DNA of 64,000 nucleotides, taken from contig OZ020491.1 in assembly GCA_963971405.1 (NCBI GenBank), forward strand, positions 27,150,855 through 27,214,854, given 5' to 3'. The stretch is from Psococerastis gibbosa (lineage: Eukaryota > Arthropoda > Insecta > Psocodea > Psocidae). The notes below the pieces were generated by a model. The model had not been told where the DNA came from and searched no databases. It saw only the letters and a list, made by a program, of their open reading frames with translations. Shown piece by piece: positions 1 to 10,600 of the stretch; within the stretch, counting starts at the first letter, position 1; every line of letters begins with the position of its first letter. A program made the position numbers and the translations under genes.

Positions 1-1438
1 CAAGCGCTACACTGGCCTGATAGATGGTTGTCAATGCCGGGGTGAGGATCTCTTTCCCCTCCTGAAGAAGGAGGGGAAAAATCCCATCCGGACCTGGAGC
101 CTTGCATGGCTCAAAAGTGCTGATGGACCAGCCCACCTGTCCCGGTTTTATCAGCCTTTTGGCACAGTTCCAATCAGCCCTTCGGGCTTTATTGTCTTCT
201 GATGTGCTGCTGTTGTCGCATTTCACCGAACCGGGGAAGTGGCACCCTAAAAGTTTTTCCAGTGTCTCCTCCCCTGTCCGAGTAAACTTGCCATCAGAAT
301 TTTCCAGAGTTCCCACGGGGTTAGTGTGGGTGGATTTCAGTATTTTATGGAGTCTAGCTGTTTCTGCTGTATTTTCAACTTTTTCGCAGAAGCTTCTCCA
401 TGTTTTCCGTTTTGCTTTCCGAATAGCTTTGTTGTACTCTGTGAGTCTGCTATGATAAGCTTCCCACTTACCAACTTTTGCTGAGGTCTTGAATAGCTTA
501 CGTATCTCAGTCTTCATTTTTGCTAATTCGTTATTCCACCACTTCGTACTTTTTTTGATGTTTTTTTCGATTACGGGGCAGTTTCTGTTGTACGAGGATA
601 AGATGGTCTGCTCGATGAGCTCCACCGCCTCGTCCAATTCCACTGTACCCCTCGTTTGACAGTTAATATCTCTCACTGCATTTCTCAGATCTTCCCGGTA
701 TCCTGACCAGTCGGTTTTCCTGGGATTTCTGAATACTTGCCTTTCAATGTCAGGTTCCTCAAGGGTAAAGGCTATGTGCTGATGGTCTGCCAGTGATGGC
801 TCCTGCAGCACTTGCCACCCTGAGATGTACCTAGAAGTGTGTTGTGTACACACAGTGATATCCAACACTTCCCTTCTAGTCTTTGTTATAAATGTAGGCC
901 TATTCCCCTTATTTAAAATATTGAGATCAGCCTGCAGTATATAGTCAAATAGGGACTCACCTCTGTCATTGCAGTTTGTGCTCCCCCATATTGTGTGATG
1001 TGCATTGGCGTCTGTACCCAAGATCAGGTGTTCACCATTCTTGTTAACTTCACCAATGAGTTTTTCCACTTCTTCCGTTGGAGGTAGAGTGGGCGAATCA
1101 TATGGAAGATACGCAGATGCCAAGAGTATTTCTTTTGGACCACCCTGTATCTTTACTACGAGTCTGACACAAATAAGGTCCCTCGAGCAAAATTCCTGCA
1201 ACAAGAGAAAGTTTAGTTTCTTGCTTACAATAATGCCCGCTCTGGGCCTTTTATTTGTAGTGTCATATAACAACTTACCATTGGATTCAGCCAGTCCGGA
1301 CACCTTCCCCTGTACCACCCAGGGTTCTTGAATAAGGGCTACGTCGTATTGACCTGCCCTTAGCATCCTGGCTAGGTTCGCCGAGGCGGTTTTCTTATGC
1401 TGGAGATTGGCTTGGATGATCTTAATCTTTCCTTCCAT
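1..1438 (-). CDS. Jockey/R1-like retrotransposon ORF2, 5' part (endonuclease and start of reverse transcriptase), runs off window
   Basis: Reading from an ATG at 1438 down to base 2 gives about 479 codons with no stop, so the frame is open to the window edge. The N-terminal ~225 residues show the apurinic endonuclease order of non-LTR elements: QANLQ near residue 11, QEPW with the catalytic Glu near 38, AYLP near 110, GTDANAHH near 141-148 and SLADHQ near 215-220. A KAPGPDGI motif near residue 450 marks the start of the reverse transcriptase, whose catalytic part lies outside. The protein would nick target DNA and prime reverse transcription. It overlaps the ORF1 stop by 17 bases in another frame, which suggests coupled translation. 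Seen: all motifs. Inferred: clade. The element may be complete, but that depends on sequence to the left. Confidence 0.88.
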   Translation of the reverse strand, partial: MEGKIKIIQANLQHKKTASANLARMLRAGQYDVALIQEPWVVQGKVSGLAESNGKLLYDTTNKRPRAGIIVSKKLNFLLLQEFCSRDLICVRLVVKIQGGPKEILLASAYLPYDSPTLPPTEEVEKLIGEVNKNGEHLILGTDANAHHTIWGSTNCNDRGESLFDYILQADLNILNKGNRPTFITKTRREVLDITVCTQHTSRYISGWQVLQEPSLADHQHIAFTLEEPDIERQVFRNPRKTDWSGYREDLRNAVRDINCQTRGTVELDEAVELIEQTILSSYNRNCPVIEKNIKKSTKWWNNELAKMKTEIRKLFKTSAKVGKWEAYHSRLTEYNKAIRKAKRKTWRSFCEKVENTAETARLHKILKSTHTNPVGTLENSDGKFTRTGEETLEKLLGCHFPGSVKCDNSSTSEDNKARRADWNCAKRLIKPGQVGWSISTFEPCKAPGPDGIFPLLLQEGKEILTPALTTIYQASVAL

Positions 1439-2576
1439 CTCCAGGCTGCTTCTTATCGACGACCCTGAAGCAAATGACTCCAAGGCCCAAACTTAAGCGC
1501 AAGTTATGCCCCCTGAGCTCATTCATCTCAGTCTCACTGAGGGAAAGCACCACCGTCGCAGTGTTCCCGTCGTCTTCAAGCTGATGATGTACTACCCGCC
1601 ATTCCTTGCATTGGACCTTCGGGTTGTGAGCATGCAGCTGTTTAAGCACATCTACCATACGCATCTTGCTATAAGGCATTGCTAGCCTGGTGATGGCTCT
1701 TGTCCTATTGAGGACTTTGTTCGCTTCTCCCACTTGTAGGGAGTTGCCATTCCAGGGGCTGGATTCGGAAACCACCTGCTCAAGCCAAGCTTTGGTTTCC
1801 TTATTCGCACAGTATAGAACCAGCGCCCCCCCGTCAACTCGGTACTGCTCACTGAAGCACGGCATTAAGCCATTGCTCATTAGCTGCAGTTTTGCTGTCA
1901 GCAACATTATGAGTTCCTCGCTCTCGTCTCCTGTCAGACGTCTGTCGGGGAACTCAGCAAATGTTACTGCCATTTTAACAGTCGTGAGCTTCTCCGAGAA
2001 TAGCCCTCCGACCTTACTAAGTCCTGGGTTTCCCGGTCTCCCGTCATCTATGTTTTTCCGCCTCTTCACCTGTGACTTGGTCCCGGAACCTGGCGTACTG
2101 CCTTCCGACCTTTGCCTTTTCAGAGGCGTTTCCATAGGCTCTGCCTTCGCTGTAGGTCCCGCCACCGAAGTGGCTACCTTTTTAGCTCCAGCTGCCTTTT
2201 TTGGTTTCCCGGGAGCCCAGATCCCTGCTGCAATTTTGGCTTGTTTTCTTCTTTCGAAATTAGCCTTAAGCCACGCAGAGTCTCTCCTGGGCTTCCCTTT
2301 TAGTCGGAGTCCAGAGGCGGCCTTACTCAGGTCCTCTTCTATCTCCTTGTTCCCCTCCAGGGTAGTTCCTCCCTCCGCCATGTCGGCCTGGGTGGAAATA
2401 CCGGCCTGCTCTGTCAGAGCTTCCGGTGCCCCCTCCGTCAGCATGACCTGGGGAAAAGAATAAGACGAAGAAGACGAGGCCTGCTCCAGAGAAGCTTCCA
2501 CGTCTTCCACTCTTTTTGAAGGGCCCTGCTCCATAGGAGCATCCCTGAAACATAAAGGTTCTTTTATTTGATCCAT
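1422..2576 (-). CDS. Retrotransposon ORF1 protein (nucleic-acid-binding, DUF4780-like C-terminus)
   Basis: An uninterrupted 384-residue frame directly upstream of ORF2. The first ~100 residues are acidic and low-complexity; residues ~110-185 are Lys/Arg/Pro/Ala rich (PGKPKKAAGAKK, LKRQRSE, QVKRRK), as expected for RNA binding or nuclear localisation. Residues ~200-375 look like the DUF4780 domain found in ORF1 proteins of insect non-LTR elements (for example GGALVLYCANKETKAWL). No CCHC knuckles are seen. ORF1 proteins coat the element RNA and accompany it to the nucleus. ATG at 2576 is the first Met of the frame. Long open frames on the opposite strand here are composition shadows. The family name is from recall and unverified. 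Confidence 0.8.
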   Translation of the reverse strand: MDQIKEPLCFRDAPMEQGPSKRVEDVEASLEQASSSSSYSFPQVMLTEGAPEALTEQAGISTQADMAEGGTTLEGNKEIEEDLSKAASGLRLKGKPRRDSAWLKANFERRKQAKIAAGIWAPGKPKKAAGAKKVATSVAGPTAKAEPMETPLKRQRSEGSTPGSGTKSQVKRRKNIDDGRPGNPGLSKVGGLFSEKLTTVKMAVTFAEFPDRRLTGDESEELIMLLTAKLQLMSNGLMPCFSEQYRVDGGALVLYCANKETKAWLEQVVSESSPWNGNSLQVGEANKVLNRTRAITRLAMPYSKMRMVDVLKQLHAHNPKVQCKEWRVVHHQLEDDGNTATVVLSLSETEMNELRGHNLRLSLGLGVICFRVVDKKQPGDGRKD

Positions 2577-3110
2577 ATTTCATGTAGTTGAGGGTTTTTG
2601 CCCCTTCTAGGGTCTCGTTCCGTGTTCTCACCAGCCTTGATGAGGCATAAAGCCAGACACTTGTCTTCCCGCATCCCGAGCACTCCGTAGCCCGGCTGCT
2701 GCTCCTCAGCCGTCCATCCAGCGGACTTTCCCAGAATCGAACCAATTCTGGGTTATTCCACCTTCTGTAGACCTACTCGCAGCAGCCGAACTTGCCACTC
2801 CACCCCCCAGCAGAACTGGGGGATGAAGACCCCTAGTTTGAGTCGGCCACTTTCAAACCGCGGTTCACCTCGGACTCCGACATGCAAAGAGATGTGTTGG
2901 TTCCAACCTCCCGCAGGTAGGCCTTCACCTCAATCACCAGCCTTGTCTTCCTCCTCAGTCCCCGTTTCACCTACGCGGGGCAGACGTAGGCGTTGCATCT
3001 CGTTAGTCACCTGGACAAGCAACTGCCTCCTAATGAAGTCAGCCCCTCATACAGGCTAAGCCCCCATACCACGGCAAGGTCTCAGTCTCAGCCTGCATCA
3101 CGCCCCAACC
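2577..3110 (-). other. Presumed 5' UTR/promoter region of the antisense retrotransposon
   Basis: GC-rich unique-looking sequence upstream of the ORF1 start, clearly different from the AT-rich DNA that follows. Jockey-type elements carry internal promoters here. The 5' boundary and target duplication could not be identified, so the right edge is approximate. Confidence 0.4.
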
Positions 3111-3184
3111 ACTACCAAGCAAAAGCAAAGCCATCACATGCCAGCAGCTGAAACGTAAGACAAACATAAGCTTCAAGGATGCAA

Positions 3185-3455
3185 ATAATGGGGGAAATAG
3201 AGATTCATTTTTATATACATATAGATTGGGCATTACGCAGCACGGCCCTTCGGGGCTCGCATGACACAACTTGAATATCCAGAATTTTCTAATTTTCCGC
3301 GCAATTTTATAAATTTTTTCTGTCATAAGAACCTTCTCCTGACAATAAAAAACACAACAACAACAAAAATAGTGAAATCGGTTCAACCGTTCACGCCTGT
3401 TGGCGTGACCAAGGGAAATAGGGATTCATTTTTATATATAGAGATAAAGCTTTAA
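3185..3455. repeat. Two related repeat tails ending in TTCATTTTTATATA
   Basis: Near-identical stretches GAGATTCATTTTTATATA (about 3201) and GGGATTCATTTTTATATA (about 3420) lie ~220 bp apart. The second follows GAAATCGGTTCAACCGTTC, a sequence style common at the 3' ends of RTE-like LINEs and their SINE partners in insects. Boundaries and orientation are uncertain. Confidence 0.4.
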
Positions 3456-3701
3456 ATTTAAAAGCACAGTACTTCATAGTACAGCTGAAGTGCAGTAGCT
3501 CAGTCGGAAGGTAGCCGCGAGATAGTAGAAGTCTACATAGTGCCACGGATGTTGACGAAACGTTTAGGAGTATGCTTTCTGACTCTGGCCGTTTTTTATG
3601 GTATATTTGACATGAGAGGCGAAACCAAATAATGAACTTAATTATGATTAATATAATTTATTATAATATAGATATACACTTCCCTAATAGCATCTTGCAG
3701 C

Positions 3702-3703
<2 letters not shown>

Positions 3704-3762
<59 letters not shown>

Positions 3763-3782
3763 ACTCTCACTCTCTCTCTCTC
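3704..3782. repeat. (CT)n microsatellite
   Basis: About 80 bp of CT dinucleotides with a few CACT interruptions at the right end. Confidence 0.95.
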
Positions 3783-3789
3783 GCTTCTT

Positions 3790-4416
3790 CTCAATCTTCT
3801 GCTGGGGAGTTGCCTCTGAATTGCCCTCAAAGTCGCCGTGACAAGTTTTTTATCACTTCAGGGAGCCTGATTGGCTAGTAATGACGCACAATGAGGTTCT
3901 GTAGGGACAGTTTTGGTCACTAGGTTCGCTGACGACAAACCGATATCCATATTATTCAAAATGGCCGCCGTTTGCATGTGAAAACTAAGCTCTTAGCATC
4001 TAATTAATGCTTTTAATATTTTTTATAATATTTTTACTATGCCTGGACCTTATTTCGCTGCATATAATTTAATATATATATATTCTCCATGATTTGTAGA
4101 AAAATATCACTTTAAAATAATACATAAATAAAATAATTTAAAAATATTATTGAGGCTTATGGAAAAATCAACGCTTTGATATCTTAGCAACTGGTGCTGC
4201 CCTCTACAAAATGACGTCACGAATGAACCTCATTGATACAGCAGACTATAGGTACACTGGTACACATGTGTATTACCTTCAGACCTAGCTGTCCAGAGTG
4301 TATAATTATTATGCAATTGAGGGCAGTTGTCAGCGCTACACGTTAAAGCCTTTGTAATTATTATCTATCAAGAGCTGACTGTATACTTTCTGACTTGTTT
4401 AATATTTATTGGACAG
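3790..4416. other. Atg9 intron sequence, no gene seen
   Basis: AT-rich DNA ending in the acceptor of the first visible Atg9 exon. Bases 4245-4300 share a stretch around AGACCTAGCTGT with 16990-17040, so part of it is an unnamed repeat. Confidence 0.5.
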
Positions 4417-4601
4417 GTGGCCCGGGGTCTCCGTTTGTAAACAGCTGGCAGCTCAAGGACGACTACAAACGTGCAAATAATCGCAAGGAGTTGGCTGAGG
4501 CTCTGGCTAAGCGTATAACTTCGGCGGCTGCTATTAATTTGTGTCTATGCTTGTTCATATTCCTTTGGCAGGTTCTGAACTACGTCTTCAGGTATGCTGA
4601 G
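4417..4601 (+). CDS. Atg9: Atg9 exon a (first visible)
   Basis: Acceptor TTATTGGACAG, donor GAG|GTATGT. Begins with two bases completing a codon from an upstream exon, then GPGSPFVNSWQLKDDYKR and a hydrophobic helix (LCLCLFIFLWQVLNYVF), ending RYAE in phase 0. Corresponds to the vertebrate segment ending in YAE before LKREPG. Confidence 0.92.
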
Positions 4602-7600
4602 GTATGTACTTTTATTATTTTTTATTTTATTTTTTACGCCCTAGCATTGGGCCAGGTGGGGTTGAGATTGGGGGTCAGATAAGAATCCTCGGTTACGCTG
4701 ATGACCTGAACATTGTGGCTCATGACGAGGAACAAGTGGAGGCCTTGGTGAAGACAATAGAGGAGGATGCTAGATTAGTTGGACTAAAGATTAACATGGG
4801 CAAGACAAAACACCTTACAGTCCTAAGAAGAACCAGTGTCTACCAGGCGAAGGTAGACCGCTTCGAGTAGGTTCAGCAATTTAGATACCTCCGCTCGGTG
4901 ATGACAAGTGACAACTGCATGGGGGAGGACATTAAGCACCGCATCAAGGCTGCGAATGTGGCTTTCTTTCAAGTCCGACCACTATTTAGGTCTCGACACC
5001 TGTCTAGAACTACAAAGGATCGCCTGTACAAGACCCTAATTCGGCCTGTTCTAATGTACGGAGGTGAGGCCTGGACACTTTTCATTAAGGGCGCCCAAAG
5101 ATTAAGAGTCCTCGAGAACAAAATGCTTCGCATTATCTTCGGCGGTAGATGGGAGAACGGTGTCTGGAGGATCAGACACAATGCCGAACTACATGCCCTA
5201 TTCGACTCCCCGAACATAATATCAGAGTTAAAAGGACGTCGAATCCAATGGCTGGGTCATGTTCACCGTATGCAAGTGGAGAGGTTGCCGAAGCTATTTT
5301 TCGAAGACACTTACAACCACCCTAGGCGTCCCGGTAGGCCAAGACTAAGATGGAGAGACCAAGTACTCGATGATGTGCACGCCACCGGCACCCGAGATTG
5401 GAAGCGAGTGGCGGAAGATCGTCCGAGGTGGCGTGGTGAAGTGGCAGCGGCAAAAATTCCCCCTAGGGGCTGGACGCGCCAACCTAAGTAAGTCAGCATT
5501 AGGCTTCCGCTATCAGCTTTCTTGCAGCCCAATGCAAAGCATAATCTGATGAACCTCTGCTCTGTTTCTTGTTCGCCGACTCATGGTCATGGGGCGCTTT
5601 TTGCTTCTTCATCTGAGCATCTCCGTTTTTTAGAGTTTTTGGAGTTAGCACATATTAAATGTAATCAATTGTAATTAGTAATAATTAATCTTAGTTTAAA
5701 TTAAATCTTAAAGGGTATTTACTTACTTACTAAATATGCTTAATTGAAATTTATCGTAACCTGAGTGAAATCTGCAGCGTTTAGAGAGAAGGATTTTGTT
5801 GTTTTAGATGGCCAAGCGGGATCCCGGGGCATTCGGTATGCGTTCCTGGTCACCGTACGCCAGGTTGTATCTCCGTCATTTCAATGAATTGGACCATGAG
5901 TTGAATGCGCGTCTGAACCGCGCCTACCGCCCCGCGCAGAAATATATGGACATGTTCACGTCGCCTATCTTGGAGATTAATGCCAAGTGAGTACTGACAT
6001 AACCTTTATTACATACTTCACCTCTCCTAGACCTAGTGTCTAAAAAGCCCCGCCCATTCCCTTTCCACACCAATTAATACTTATTCGTTTACCGTGTACT
6101 TGTAGGGACTAGTCTGGAGATGGTGTCCATCGCCGAAATAGCTGTCATAATTTAAATTTTACTCATATATACGAGAGTCATGTAAAAAGTAAGGTTCCCA
6201 CATTTTTTTCAGGTATAAGGCAATTTTTTATTGCAATAAATAAGTATACCATCTGAAAGCTTGTACTTTAAACTATTTTTCTACATTGTCGCCAGATTTT
6301 TCTACGCATTTTTTCTGACGAGTTATCCACTTCTGAAAACCCGCTTCGAAGAGCTCCGCCGCCAGGCCGCCGACGAACTTGGTGACCGCTTCCTTCACCT
6401 CTTCATCTGTAGTCTGCACTGAACCGTTGTCCACCCTAGTGTTGCTTCACTCTCGGAAACTAGTGGAAGTCGCTGGGAGCAAGATAAAGGCTTTAGGGCC
6501 ATGATTAAGCAATTTTCAGCCGAATTTGTCCAGTAGGGCGGTGCTCTGTCGAGAGACATGCGGGCGCGCGTTATCGTGGTGCCCTTGGTTAGTCTTCCTC
6601 TCCGGATTTGGATGGCTCTTGAGTTTTATCAACGTCACATAGTACCTGTCCGAATTTATTGTGGTCCTTTTAGGCATAAACTCGATAAGCAAGACGCCTT
6701 TTCGGTACCATAACATCTGGCGGTGATGGCGATAATAGACTCCGTCGCGGATGGCTGTAAGGATGTAGGATGGTCGTAGCGATCGCTCCCGGTAGTGGCA
6801 ATGAAGTGGATGGACCAACAATCAAGGCGGTGTAGCCGGATTTCGCCTAGCATCTCGCGTACAGCGTTGGGAACCTTACTTTTAAGATGACCCTCGTATA
6901 ATACTTCTGCACTAGTTTTTTCCAGGTCTTCCCAACGGCGTCTGTCCTGTGATTGTTGTCTCTTAACCTGCGATTTATTTGTGTTTCAGAAACGTTGCTT
7001 GCATATCAGGTGTTTTCTTAGCTTACCAGGTTGCCCTCGCCATCATAGATGAAGATGTGATGCGTATTCAGCATTGGACCACTGCTATGGCTATTCTAGT
7101 CTTCGTAATTTCTGTATGCAGGTAAGCAACTAATTAAGTATCAGGACATGTAGAGTATTGCGAAAGAGAAGTGGTCGGCAACCCGTGGCTCGCGAGCCAT
7201 ATTTAGCGCTTTTGGCCCTCGGTAGTGGCGCTTCGGCAAAACTGTCAGAGCCTTAGCTCCAACTTACTCATATTTCTCACCATTCAGTATTCTGATGTCT
7301 GGTTACGCCACTGCAGTTGCATTTGGCTAGATCAGTGCTGCATAAGCGGCACTAGGCTTTCCTAAGAATGAGCATGCAGCCGTCTGCCCCGACGTCAGAC
7401 AGCCTATAGGCAACCGAGGTATTAAATAGGAGTAGGTTCGGAAAACAGAGGCAGAAAGAGGCAAAAGGAGTCCGGAGAAGCTAGAATAAGCAATTGTATA
7501 TATATACCACCTTAATTAGTTTTATTTTAATAAGTCTTTTACCTGCGTGTCCCGGTGGAGTGTTTATTCGGTAAGTTTCTATTATATTATTGTATAAATG

Positions 7601-10600
7601 GGATTTAGTTATAATTTTTTACTTAGGCTAAGTTTCCCTCCTATAATGGTATCTTTTTAGGGCTCAACAAACTGGGCTCAACAAAACCATACTTTTATGC
7701 CATTTTAAAAATAAAAAGGTGAAAATGATATAGAATAGTAATAAAGAAAAGGACTCTCAATATCGACGGTATTATGTTTAAAAATGATTGAAAATGTGTA
7801 TATGTAAAATGTAAAGCTGGCACTACAAGCTACCATTGTACATTCTAAATCTGTGAATATAAATAGTCATGATGACTTTCTTATGTTACAGAATGTTTAT
7901 GCCGCCAGAAAATTTGGTGTGGCGTCCAGAAAAGTTAATGGCGGCAGTATTGGCTCAAGTTCATTACCTGCCCGACTCGTGGCTTGAACTGGCCCATACA
8001 GACTCGGTTCGGGGCAGCTTTTCCGCTCTTTTTCCTTACAAAGTTGTAAGTATTGGCCAATTTTTTTTCCAGCTTACGCCCGTCGTTGTGGTGCACGTAT
8101 TAGAAAAAAAATGTTATACCAGTAAAAGAAGATAGTAAGTAAGTAAACGTGTATTGAAACATAAAGCAAACAAATACACAATAATTGTAAGGTCATCCTA
8201 AGTAGACTTATTAAAATTTTCCGTGCCCTAAAATAAAAAAAAATAATAATAAATAATAAAACAAATTAAACACACAGCTATACTTACATATTAATAAAAT
8301 ATCTCACATTACGAGCAGTCTTAAGAGTGTACAGCCCGTAGGAAATTGGCAGCCCGAAATTTAATACTTTTTTTTTTTTTTTAATTAACTAAGCATGTTA
8401 TTAAAGATTTGGCTCATCAAAGTTGTTGAAGACTACTTCATGCATCATATTAAAAGATATTTTTAATTTCGAAATTTAGTTTTTTCAGAAACATGCAAAT
8501 ATTTTATAAACAATAACTTTTCACGTATAATCGATTTTATAAAAAAAACTACAATTTCTAAAACTAATAATACTTTATTATATGATGCATGAAGTAGTCT
8601 TCTACAACTTTGATGAGCCAAATCTTCAATAACATGCTTAGTTAATTAAATAAAAAATAAAAAGTATTAAATTTCGGGCTGCCACTTTCCTACGGGCTGT
8701 ACACTCTTTTAAGTCTAATCCACTATTTCAAATAAGGTGCAGACTCCAACTTTCACCCGAAAGGTTGTTGGTTCGAGTCCCACACTTGCTAACTTTTCCG
8801 GCCATGCTTAGGAGGGCATGAAAACAAGACTTTATAGTCTTATTGTTCGCCTTTTGTTTGCAATAAAGTCGTTTTTTCATTTCATTTCATTTCATTTAAT
8901 GTAAAGCAGGCAGTCCCGGGCCTTACTAGTTGGTTGTAAGAGAGGGCTTTATAGCCCTAACTACGCAAAGGTTGGCTTAGTAATAGAACAAAAAGTCTTT
9001 ATTTATTTATTATTTATTTATTCCCGGATGAATTTTGAAAACTTATTTATTGACAAAGACCAAAGACAAATTTCTAGTGCGTTAAATAATTGTGATGCTA
9101 TATACTGGTAAGATTTTGTAAAAGTTGCTATGTACGCTCTAGGTACAAGATGCTCAATTTTTCTAGTCTTTGCTGGTCTGGATTTCTATATCATGTCGCC
9201 GCTGCTGGAGAAAAAAATTATATTAAATATTAAATTATATAAATATATACTTCCTCCAATAAAAACATAACCATTAATTATTTCTGAAACCTTAATCTAG
9301 GGTTTATCTTTTTTATTTCTCGCTATGCCTTTGATATGACTGCCTGACAGTAGCGCATGTCCTTCTGACTTGCCAGAGCCTTGTAGACACTGTTACACCT
9401 GCTCGGCTTGGTATGCCTCTCGTTATTGTGTACCTCAACCCCCCTCTTCTTATCACTCTGAAGAGGGTCTGGGGTTAACAACATGATGCCCAGAAAGGCA
9501 TAGTGCCAACTTAAAAAAAAAATCTAGGCCTTCCAAATAATAGTGACTACTTCGTGTTAAATTACGCAATAGGGCGCTTCTTCTTCTTCAAGTTTCAGCC
9601 GGCTGGCTGGCTAGCAGGACTATGTGGCATCGATGCCTCCACTCCCCTCGACCCTGGCACGCCCTCTTCAGCTCGGCGTATGTATTGGACCCTATATCGT
9701 CCATCACTTGCTATAGATACTCTTCTCGGGCGCCCAGGTCGGTTGACGCCTTCTACGGTTCCCTCTTTAATGCATCTTACGATGTTCTCGTGTCGAAACA
9801 AATGTCAAATCCAGTGAGCTCTTATTGTACTTATGGATGCAACCAGAGTTTTGCTTTTGCTTATTCTGGTTAGAACCTCCTCATTTGTAACATGGGCTTG
9901 TCAAGGTGTAGGTATAAACACCGAAAAAAGTTACATGTAATTTGAAAAACTATTTTTTCTGTCAATTAGGTATATATTCTTCAAGAATGCCTGTCTCCGT
10001 TCATAATTCCGTACATACTATATTTTAAACTTCGGCCCAAGTCGTTGGAGATGGTCGACTTTTTCCGTCAGTTCACCGTGGACGTCGTCGGGGTTGGGGA
10101 CGTGTGCTCGTTCGCTCAAATGGATATCCGGAGGAATGGCAACGCTGCGTGGCAACCCCACGGTAAAAAGACCACAACTCCTGAGATTAATCAGTTTACA
10201 CAGGTTTGTTTATCCTAGAGTTCTATGCAATCTGAGATTACTCAAGTCAAGATTTATATTCAGAGACACTAAGTTAAGGATATATAAAACCCTTATCAGA
10301 CCTGTTGCAACATACGGCTTGGAAACCGGGAATCTTGCTGTCAATGACGCAAACAAACTGCGAGCATTGGAAAGAAAGATAATAAGGAGGATCAATGGAC
10401 CCCTATGCGAAGACGGAGAGTGGCGTATAAGAATCAACGTCGAAATAGACGCAATACCCAATGGAGAAGACATAGTCCGGTTCATAAAAGCGCAACGTGT
10501 AAGATGGCTGTCGTAAGAATGTACAAAGCAAGCATGACAGAAAGGCGACTGTCCGGACGTCCTCGAAAACACTGGAAGGAGTTGGATACTAAAGCGCTTA

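Noticed and set aside
102..455. Open frame of 117 codons on the + strand
   Set aside because: Lies opposite the retrotransposon ORF2 and has no family resemblance.
1690..2463. 257-codon + strand frame opposite ORF1
   Set aside because: Mirror of the GC-rich ORF1; the minus-strand protein has the domain logic and start/stop coupling.
3494..3560. Possible tRNA gene (GTAGCTCAGTCGG)
   Set aside because: Box A is good, but no box B or acceptor pairing was found at the right distance.
10163..10168. GTAAAA as the exon e donor of Atg9
   Set aside because: Would leave phase 1 against the phase 0 acceptor of exon f; GTTTGT at 10204 keeps the frame and the NQFTQ-AEDG join.
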